Shown: piece by piece, positions 31,343 to 38,049 of the stretch
Numbering within the stretch: position 1 is the first letter of the stretch
How the letters are laid out: each line of letters starts with the position of its first letter
NCBI RefSeq assembly: GCF_013376175.1
Contig: NZ_JABXXR010000018.1
Span: 1 to 39,280 of the forward strand
From: Ameyamaea chiangmaiensis
GTDB taxonomy: Bacteria; Pseudomonadota; Alphaproteobacteria; Acetobacterales; Acetobacteraceae
Reading direction: 5' to 3'
DNA length: 39,280 nucleotides
Made by a program: the position numbers and the translations under genes
The notes under the pieces: generated by a model
What the model was told of the DNA's origin: nothing
What the model saw: only the letters and a program-made list of their open reading frames with translations
Databases searched by the model: none

Positions 31343-33358
31343 ATGAGCGCTGAGTTTGATGTCCAGGAGCACCTGTGGATTACGCTATCGGACGGATGTC
31401 GCCTGGGCGCGCGGCTCTGGCTGCCACGTACGGCATATGAGCAGCGTGTGCCCGCGATTATGGAATATATCCCCTATCGCAAGGGTGACGGTACACGTGC
31501 GCGCGATGAGCCTATGCACGGCTACTTTGCGCAGAACGGATATGCCGCGATCCGCGTGGACATGCGCGGCAGCGGTGAATCGGACGGCCATCTCGCCGAC
31601 GAGTACCTGCGACAGGAACAGGATGACGCGCTGGAGGTGATCGACTGGATCGCACGCCAGCCGTGGTGCAGCGGCGCGGTCGGTATGATGGGTAAATCCT
31701 GGGGCGGGTTCAATGCGTTACAGGTGGCGGCACGGCGGCCGGCGGCCTTGCGCGCCATCGTGACGGCCTATTCAACGGATGACCGCTTTGCTGACGATAT
31801 TCATTTTATGGGTGGTTGTCTTCTCAACGACAATCTCTGGTGGGGCAGCATCATGCTGGCCTATCAGGGCCGACCGCCCGATCCGGCGATAGCGGGTGAC
31901 GACTGGCGTGCCATCTGGCGTGCGCGGATCGATGCCATGCCGTTCTTCCCCGCCGTCTGGGCTGGGCACCAGTCGTACGATGCCTACTGGCGACACGGCT
32001 CGGTGCGTGAGGACTACAGCGCCATCGTCTGCCCTGTCCTGATCGTCGGCGGTTGGGTCGACAGCTATACCAATGCGGTGCCGCGACTTCTGGAAGGTCT
32101 GACCGTGCCGCGTCAGGCGATTATCGGGCCGTGGGGACATGTCTACCCACAGGATGGCGTGCCCGGACCCGCCATCGGCTTTCTCCAGGACGTCACGCGG
32201 TGGTGGGACCGATGGTTGAAAGACACCGGCGGGGACGTCACGGACATGCCGGCCGTGCGTGCCTTTCTTCAGGACCCGATGCCGCCGGATGCCACGCGGG
32301 CCGAGGCCTCTGGCCGCTGGGTATCGGAAGGCTCGTGGCCGTCATCGATGATTGAACACCGCGACTGGTCGCTTCGCGGTGACGGCGGGCTGGGCCAGCC
32401 GGACCACAGTGAAACGCTGCTACGTATCTGCACGCCCCAAAGCCACGGACGGGCCGGTGGCGAGTGGATGGGCACGGGTTGCCGTGGTGAAATGCCGCTT
32501 GATCAACGTCTCGACGATGGTTTTGCGACCGTGTTTCAAACCGGACCCCTGGCCCAGACTTGCGAGGTGCTCGGGGTGCCGACCCTCCGGGTCGAGTTGT
32601 GCAGTGACCAGCCTGTCGCGACATTGGTGGTGCGGCTGTCCGATGTCGCGCCCGATGGGCGTGCCGAACGCGTGTCGTATCAGGTGTTGAACCTGACCCA
32701 TCGTAATGGACATGCGACGCCTGCCCCGATGGAGCCTGGTCGCCTTGTTCCGGTCACCGTGACGTTAAGCGCGTGCGGACACCGCTTTGCGGCCGGACAC
32801 CGTATTCGCGTGGCCCTTGGAACAACCTACTGGCCGATGATCTGGCCGGCACCACAGGTCGCGACACTGATGCTCCGCCCGGCGGGTTCCATTCTGACAC
32901 TCCCCTGCCGGACGACCCCGCCAGAACAGGAGAGAGCGGTCGTGTTCGACCCGCCGGTGCATGGCCCCGTGACACCAGTGACGCAACTGGAGGCCGGACG
33001 CTTGCAACGGCACTTTGCCTTCGATGCGGTGTCCGGCGTTTCGACCTACGTGACCGATGCGGTAGGGGGCGTCTTTGGTGAAGGTGTACAGAAATTTGAT
33101 GAGACGGACACGGTCATGGCACATTCCCTGCGCCGTGAGTTAACCATTCGAGACGATGACCCGCTGTCGGCGCGTTACGTGCTGACGCAATCTCTCCGGC
33201 TCTCGCGGCCGGAGTGTGACGCGCGGATTGAGACACGGACCGAGATGACGTCTGACGCACATCATTTCCATCTCGCGGGTGTGTTGACGGTTCTGGACCA
33301 CGGCGACGTATTTGCCAGACGGGAATGGCGGGAGAGTATCCCACGGACACTGTTGTGA
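31343..33358 (+). CDS. Cytosolic CocE/NonD-family hydrolase (peptidase S15 superfamily)
   Basis: About 671 residues, starting MSAEFDVQEHLWITLSDG one base after the POT gene's TGA; there is no signal peptide, unlike its exported relative at 21121-23274. Catalytic triad candidates are Ser in GMMGKSWGGFNA near 115, Asp in IVGGWVDSYTN near 235 and His in IGPWGHVYPQDG near 264. Strong shared blocks (EYIPYRKGDGTRARDE, RVDMRGSGESDG, DDIHFMGGCLL, VSYQVLNLTHRNGHATPAPM) show that the two are paralogues. X-Pro dipeptidyl peptidase, glutaryl acylase and cocaine-esterase-like activities occur in the family. Coupling to a POT transporter and a quaternary-amine binding protein suggests hydrolysis of an imported ester or amide to release carnitine, choline or betaine. 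Confidence 0.85.
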   Translation: MSAEFDVQEHLWITLSDGCRLGARLWLPRTAYEQRVPAIMEYIPYRKGDGTRARDEPMHGYFAQNGYAAIRVDMRGSGESDGHLADEYLRQEQDDALEVIDWIARQPWCSGAVGMMGKSWGGFNALQVAARRPAALRAIVTAYSTDDRFADDIHFMGGCLLNDNLWWGSIMLAYQGRPPDPAIAGDDWRAIWRARIDAMPFFPAVWAGHQSYDAYWRHGSVREDYSAIVCPVLIVGGWVDSYTNAVPRLLEGLTVPRQAIIGPWGHVYPQDGVPGPAIGFLQDVTRWWDRWLKDTGGDVTDMPAVRAFLQDPMPPDATRAEASGRWVSEGSWPSSMIEHRDWSLRGDGGLGQPDHSETLLRICTPQSHGRAGGEWMGTGCRGEMPLDQRLDDGFATVFQTGPLAQTCEVLGVPTLRVELCSDQPVATLVVRLSDVAPDGRAERVSYQVLNLTHRNGHATPAPMEPGRLVPVTVTLSACGHRFAAGHRIRVALGTTYWPMIWPAPQVATLMLRPAGSILTLPCRTTPPEQERAVVFDPPVHGPVTPVTQLEAGRLQRHFAFDAVSGVSTYVTDAVGGVFGEGVQKFDETDTVMAHSLRRELTIRDDDPLSARYVLTQSLRLSRPECDARIETRTEMTSDAHHFHLAGVLTVLDHGDVFARREWRESIPRTLL

Positions 33359-34314
33359 GCATCTGTCGCGGCATCTCCGCGTTGGCGGCGCTGTGCATGA
33401 CAGTCGTGCCGGTGTGCGCGATGGCTGAGACGCCGTCGTGTGGCACGGTGAGGATCGCGGAAGCCGGCTGGACCGACAACGCGGTCGCAACCGGTATCGC
33501 GGCTGAACTTCTGGACATGCTGGGCTATCACGCGGACACACCCCTGGTAACGGTATCGCTGGCCTATGTCAGTATGCAGTCAGGCAAGATCGACGCCTTT
33601 CTGGGGGCCTGGAAGCCCGCGGGGGAGCGCGCGATCGCCCCGTATCTGGCGGACGGGAGTTTGCGTCTGCTGGCCACCAATCTGGCGGATGCGCACTACA
33701 CGCTGGCCGTGCCGGATGAGACATGGAAGGCGGGGTTGCATGATTTTCGAGACATCTCACGTTTTGGCGCGCGACTGGGCTACGTGATCTATGGGCTTGA
33801 GGCCGGGAACAGCGGGAATGTGAAGGTTCTGTCGGCTATCACGCACAATGACTTGGGTTTGGGGCGCTTCCGCCTGATTGAAAGCAGCGAGCAGGGCATG
33901 CTCAGTCAGGTGCAAAGAGATATCGACAGCCATCGGCCGATCGTATTCATGGGGTGGGAGCCGCATCCGATGAACCAGCGCTTTCAGATGCATTATCTGA
34001 CCGGAGGCGACGCCTATTTCGGGCCGGATCACGGCGCGAGCGTTCGAAGCGTGATCCGGGCCGGTTATGATACGACCTGTCCGAACGTGACGCGGCTTTT
34101 GAAGAATCTGAAGTTTTCCATTCCCATGGAAAACCGTCTTATGCAGGTGATCCACGATCAGCATCTTGCATCGCGCGACGTGGCGCGCGCGTGGCTTCGT
34201 GCCCATCCGCAGAGTCTGGCGTCCTGGCTCGACGGTGTGACGACCTTCGACGGAAAGCCCGCATGGCCTGCCGTAAAAGCGGTGTTGGTAGCCCCTGCAC
34301 CAGGACCGACGTAA
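33355..34314 (+). CDS. Choline/carnitine/betaine-type ABC substrate-binding protein, orphan (CaiX/ChoX-like)
   Basis: About 319 residues from a GTG that overlaps the CocE stop by four bases (GTGA). Residues 1-24 are a signal peptide (ALCMTVVPVCAMA). The OpuAC/ChoX fold is evident: RIAEAGWTDNAVATGIAAELLDMLGY near 33-58 holds the Trp-x-Asp pair used in ChoX, KIDAFLGAWKP the second Trp, YVIYGLEAGNSGN the Tyr loop, and IVFMGWEPHPMN the third Trp. This aromatic box binds a trimethylammonium group. No permease or ATPase gene follows. In Pseudomonas, CaiX, CbcX and BetX likewise work as separate binding proteins with a shared CbcWV core, so a partner transporter may be encoded elsewhere. Confidence 0.85.
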   Translation: MSICRGISALAALCMTVVPVCAMAETPSCGTVRIAEAGWTDNAVATGIAAELLDMLGYHADTPLVTVSLAYVSMQSGKIDAFLGAWKPAGERAIAPYLADGSLRLLATNLADAHYTLAVPDETWKAGLHDFRDISRFGARLGYVIYGLEAGNSGNVKVLSAITHNDLGLGRFRLIESSEQGMLSQVQRDIDSHRPIVFMGWEPHPMNQRFQMHYLTGGDAYFGPDHGASVRSVIRAGYDTTCPNVTRLLKNLKFSIPMENRLMQVIHDQHLASRDVARAWLRAHPQSLASWLDGVTTFDGKPAWPAVKAVLVAPAPGPT

Positions 34315-34701
34315 GGGCGATGTCCCACGCGCCGGCCAAATGACTATTTTTAAACGGTATCACACGTGTAGGCCTGAAGCGTCGAACGCGACCCATAGGC
34401 TCTCGGCGCGTCCATCGGCAGGACGACGCCTCTGGCTCTTGGGTCCAGAATATCAAGAACATCATATTCGCGCGACGTGCGCACTCTGACGTTGCGCAAC
34501 CCGCGAGGTCGGGAACGCAATCCGTGCGATGGCGCTGAGCGTTCGATCTGGCTCTATGGCGACATAGAAGAAATTCATGGCGCGAATTGGCAAGTGCGGT
34601 AGTGTATCGTTATCGTAACGTCATCGTTAGGGTAGCTCCGCCTGAGCGGATCCATCCCGCTCCACGTCTCAGTTTCGCCCTCCGTCGGAGACCGTTGTGC
34701 C
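34315..34701. promoter_or_regulatory. 387-bp region before the demethylase genes, with operator-like repeats and a coding-like relic
   Basis: Near the demethylase gene, ATCGTTA is repeated at 34606-34612 and 34623-34629 (17-bp period), and the first copy is part of a dyad, CGTTA-TCG-TAACG (34608-34620). This 25-bp patch lies about 75 bp before gbcA and looks like a regulator site. On the minus strand, a short frame from 34578 (MNFFYVAIEPDRTLSAIARI..., 38 residues) and another ending at 34350 (...SREYDVLDILDPRARGVVLP..., to TAA) look coding-like in adjacent frames, as in a frameshifted gene relic. I do not recognise the family. No clear terminator follows the binding-protein gene. Confidence 0.35.
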
Positions 34702-35958
34702 ATGACGAACTACGATAGCGCCGCCATTCGCCAGTTGGTCGACCGTCGGCGACCACAGCACGCGCTGGAAAGTGCGTTCTACACCTCGCCTGAGGTTTTC
34801 GCGGCGGACATGGATGCGATCTTCCATCGGCACTGGCTCTATGTGGCCGTGGAATGTGAGGTGGCGGAGGCTGGCGATGCCGTGGTCGTGGATATCGGTG
34901 CATCGTCGGTCGTGATCGTGCGTGGCGATGACGACGAGATCCGCGCGTTCCACAATGTCTGCCGCCATCGTGGCGCACGTCTGCTGCCGCCGGGGCCGGC
35001 GATCGTCGGCAATCTGGTCTGTCCCTATCACGCCTGGACCTACGGGCTGGATGGCAGGCTGAAGTTTGCCGAACATATGGGCGAAGGGTTCGATCATTCG
35101 TGTCTGGGGCTGCGCCCCGTGGCGCTGAAGTCGATGGCGGGATTGCTGTTCGTCTGCCTGTCCGACGACCCGCCGGATGATATGGACGACGTGATCCGTC
35201 AGATGGAACCGTATCTCGCGCCGCATGACCTGAAGAACACACGCGTCGCCCATACGGCGGACCTGATCGAGTACGGCAACTGGAAGCTCGTTCTGGAGAA
35301 TAACCGCGAGTGTTATCACTGCATGCCCAACCACCCCGAACTGACCATTCCGCTTTTCGCCTACGGGTTCGGTTTCGCGCCCGAGGAACTGGACGCAGAG
35401 GAACTGGCGCAGGCCGAACGCTACGACACACTGCGCCGGACGTCCCATGAGCGTTGGGAAGCGGGTGGATTGCCCTCGCGCCTGATCGAGCATCTGGAGG
35501 ACCGGCCCACCGGGTTTCGTACCGAGCGACTGCCGCTGGACGGCTCGGGCGAGAGCCAGACGATGGACACGATGGCGGCCTGCCGGGTGCCGCTGGGCGG
35601 CTTGCGCGACAAGGCGTCGGGCGGCCTGCATTTCTGGACCCAGCCCAACGCATGGCACCACTTCATGGGCGACCATGTCGTGACCTTTTCGGTCATTCCG
35701 CTTGATGAAGGTCGCACGCTGGTGCGTACCAAGTGGTTGGTCCACAAGGATGCGGTCGAGGGCGTGGATTACGACGTGGAAAACCTGACCTGCGTATGGA
35801 ACACCACGAACCGGCAGGATGCCGATCTGGTGGAGATGACGCAGCGCGGGGTGCGCGATCCGGCGTACATCCCTGGCCCCTATTCGCCGTATACCGAAGG
35901 GCTCGTGGAGAAATTCATGGAGTGGTACTGCATGCGTCTGAAGGCGTGTCTGGGTTGA
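34702..35958 (+). CDS. gbcA: Glycine betaine demethylase, Rieske oxygenase subunit
   Basis: A 418-residue Rieske-type oxygenase that removes one methyl of glycine betaine as formaldehyde, giving dimethylglycine. The Rieske [2Fe-2S] motif is CRHRGARLL (Cys87, His89) and CPYHAW (Cys107, His110). The mononuclear iron site is in LENNRECYHCMPNHPEL (His206, His211), with an acidic ligand expected near ADLVEM in the C-terminal part. Length and the ECYHC..NHPEL block match GbcA rather than general ring-hydroxylating oxygenases. It is followed 16 bp later by its ferredoxin-reductase partner and then by a GbdR-like regulator, the arrangement expected for betaine catabolism. It is the convergence point for glycine betaine produced by the carnitine and possible phosphonate branches of this locus. 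Confidence 0.9.
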   Translation: MTNYDSAAIRQLVDRRRPQHALESAFYTSPEVFAADMDAIFHRHWLYVAVECEVAEAGDAVVVDIGASSVVIVRGDDDEIRAFHNVCRHRGARLLPPGPAIVGNLVCPYHAWTYGLDGRLKFAEHMGEGFDHSCLGLRPVALKSMAGLLFVCLSDDPPDDMDDVIRQMEPYLAPHDLKNTRVAHTADLIEYGNWKLVLENNRECYHCMPNHPELTIPLFAYGFGFAPEELDAEELAQAERYDTLRRTSHERWEAGGLPSRLIEHLEDRPTGFRTERLPLDGSGESQTMDTMAACRVPLGGLRDKASGGLHFWTQPNAWHHFMGDHVVTFSVIPLDEGRTLVRTKWLVHKDAVEGVDYDVENLTCVWNTTNRQDADLVEMTQRGVRDPAYIPGPYSPYTEGLVEKFMEWYCMRLKACLG

Positions 35959-35974
35959 TGGGCCAGGTGCCCAC

Positions 35975-37069
35975 ATGGGGACGCCGATGAGCGAATGTGA
36001 TCTTCCCCCTTTCTGGGACCCGGAATCCGATGACGTGCTGGTCTGCCGCGCCGTGCGTCAGCAGACACACGATGTCGCTACCTTCGTCCTGACGGCGGCC
36101 CGGCCCAGACGGTTTCGCTACCGGCCCGGTCAATTCATGACCTTTACGGTCAGGATCGACGGTGCGGAGATCCATCGCTGCTACACGTTGTCGTCGTCGC
36201 CCACCCAGCCGGACTCGGTTGCGATCACGGTCAAACGCGTTCCCGGCGGCCCCGTCTCCAACTGGCTGCACGATCATCTGCGGCCGGGTATGGAGATCGC
36301 GGCGCTGGGCCCGATGGGAGATTTTACGCTCGATCCCCCGCCAGACAAGGCGCTGGAGAAATATGTCTTCCTGTCGGCGGGGAGCGGGATCACGCCGGTC
36401 ATGTCGATGGCGCGCGCGCTGATCGACAGGCACTTCGATGTGGACGCGGTTTTTCTCCATTCCGCCCGCTCGCCCGACGATCTTGTCTTCGCGCGGGAAC
36501 TGGCGTGGATGGCGGAGCAGGCGCCGTCGTTCCGGGTGCGCGCGATTTGCGGACGCGACACGCCGCATAGCCGCTGGCCAGGCGCGTTGGGCCGGCTGGA
36601 CGCGCCGTTGCTGGCGCGCGAAGTGCCTGATCTGTGCGAACGTCGGCTTTTTGTGTGCGGACCGGAGGGATACCGGGCCTCGGTTCGCGCCCTGGCCGAG
36701 CAAGCCGGCCTGGACATGGCCCGTTACCATGACGAGAGTTTCGATTTTGGTGCGTTGACGGAGCAGGAGCCCGGCATTCCGGCGCAGATCGAGACACTGG
36801 ACGCTGCGCGGCATACGGTCAGCTTTACGCGCAGCCGCCGCGAGATCGAATGCGGCGCCGATACCTTCGTTCTCTCGGCGGCGCGGGCCGCGGGTATGCG
36901 GCTGCCGGCGTCCTGCGCCAAGGGCATGTGCGGGACGTGCAAATGCAAGCTGGTGTCCGGAACGGTGGAGATGCAGCATGACGGCGGGATTCGCCAGCGC
37001 GAGATCGACCAGGGCATGATCCTGATCTGCTGCGCGCGTCCGACCAGCGACCTTGTGATCGAGCGCTAG
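35975..37069 (+). CDS. gbcB: Glycine betaine demethylase, ferredoxin reductase subunit
   Basis: A 364-residue flavin/iron-sulfur reductase supplying electrons to GbcA. FAD-binding motif RPGQFMTFTV and HRCYTLSSSP lie near 50-75, the NAD-binding SAGSGITPVMSMARAL near 132-147, the nucleotide-binding CGPEGYRASVR near 227-237, and a C-terminal plant-type [2Fe-2S] domain CAKGMCGTCKCKLVSG (Cys pattern C-x4-C-x2-C) with the fourth Cys in LICCARP near 350. An ATG at 35987 (MSECDLPPFW), with GGGGA at good spacing, is the more likely start; the given start adds four residues. It lies 16 bp after gbcA and 4 bp before the regulator gene. Confidence 0.9.
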   Translation: MGTPMSECDLPPFWDPESDDVLVCRAVRQQTHDVATFVLTAARPRRFRYRPGQFMTFTVRIDGAEIHRCYTLSSSPTQPDSVAITVKRVPGGPVSNWLHDHLRPGMEIAALGPMGDFTLDPPPDKALEKYVFLSAGSGITPVMSMARALIDRHFDVDAVFLHSARSPDDLVFARELAWMAEQAPSFRVRAICGRDTPHSRWPGALGRLDAPLLAREVPDLCERRLFVCGPEGYRASVRALAEQAGLDMARYHDESFDFGALTEQEPGIPAQIETLDAARHTVSFTRSRREIECGADTFVLSAARAAGMRLPASCAKGMCGTCKCKLVSGTVEMQHDGGIRQREIDQGMILICCARPTSDLVIER

Positions 37070-37073
37070 AGCG

Positions 37074-38039
37074 ATGGCTCCACGCGCCAGCGACCTGGCC
37101 AGCCTACGCCGCTTCGGGTTCCTGACGCTGAAAAACTATTCGCTGATCGCGGTCAGTAACGCGATCGAGGCGTTGCGCATGGCCAACCGGGTGACCGGGT
37201 GCCAGGATTACGCATGGCGGGTGCTGAGTTTGGACGGAGCGCCGGTCGCCGCAAGCAACGGACTGGCGCTGCACCCGACCGAGGCGCTGGGGGAGGCCGA
37301 AGGGCTGGACGTGCTGTTCGTGTGTGGCGGCATCGATGTCCGTGCCGCCACCAGTGAGAAACTGCGGATGACGCTGCGGCGCGTGGCGCGGCAGCGGATC
37401 GTGATCGGCGCGTTATGCACCGGGACGTTCGCGTTGGCCGACGCCGGGCTGCTGCGTGGCTATCGTTGTGCCATTCATTGGGAAAATCTGGGTGCTATAC
37501 GCGAGGAATTCCCGGAGATCGACCTTGTGGACGAACTGTTCGTGATCGATCGGGACCGGATGACCTGCACCGGTGGGGCGGTGCCGCTGGACCTGATGCT
37601 GCGGGTAATCGCCGCGCATGTCGGCGCGGCGCGGGCACGCGAGATCGCGATGCAGTTTCTGCTGGCGCGCGATCGAGCCGGCAGCGAAGCACAGCCGCTG
37701 ATCGCGCTGGACCCGCTGCCCCCCTCGCTGGGGCGGGCGGTGCAGTTGATGGACAGCCATATTGACCAGAAACTGAGCGTGGGCGAGGTCGCGAGCGCCG
37801 CCGGCGTCTCGGAACGACAGCTGGAGCGCCTGTTCAGGGCCCATACCGGCTCGACGCCGGCCGCCTATCTGGCGGCGGCCCGGCTGGAACGTGCGCGACG
37901 TCTACTGCGCCAGACCGGCATGTCGGTGACCGATATCGGTGTAGCGTGCGGCTTTACGTCCCTGAGCCATTTTTCCACCGCCTTTCGTAACCGGTTCGGC
38001 TACGCGCCGCGCCTGGAACGCCAACAGCGGGCCCCTTGA
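37074..38039 (+). CDS. GbdR-like GlxA-type AraC-family regulator
   Basis: A 321-residue regulator with an N-terminal DJ-1-like domain (RRFGFLTLKNYSLIAVSNAIEALRMANRVTG, residues 11-41; GALCTGTFALADAGLL near 110-125 keeps the Cys of the elbow). A C-terminal AraC domain follows (VGEVASAAGVSERQLERLFRAHTG and MSVTDIGVACGFTSLSHFSTAFRNRFG, about 235-315). 'NYSLIA..NAIE.LRMAN' and the adjoining gbcAB and dgcA genes match GbdR, which senses glycine betaine and dimethylglycine. Unlike the other two regulators in this window, it is inside the operon, 4 bp after gbcB and 10 bp before dgcA, so it is likely co-transcribed with its targets and gives positive feedback. Confidence 0.85.
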   Translation: MAPRASDLASLRRFGFLTLKNYSLIAVSNAIEALRMANRVTGCQDYAWRVLSLDGAPVAASNGLALHPTEALGEAEGLDVLFVCGGIDVRAATSEKLRMTLRRVARQRIVIGALCTGTFALADAGLLRGYRCAIHWENLGAIREEFPEIDLVDELFVIDRDRMTCTGGAVPLDLMLRVIAAHVGAARAREIAMQFLLARDRAGSEAQPLIALDPLPPSLGRAVQLMDSHIDQKLSVGEVASAAGVSERQLERLFRAHTGSTPAAYLAAARLERARRLLRQTGMSVTDIGVACGFTSLSHFSTAFRNRFGYAPRLERQQRAP

Positions 38040-38049
38040 AGGAACAACC

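Noticed and set aside
34669-36979. Minus-strand open frames of 435 and 354 codons opposite gbcA and gbcB
   Set aside because: Both are shadows of the demethylase genes; they show no motifs and have odd His/Arg/Gln-rich composition.
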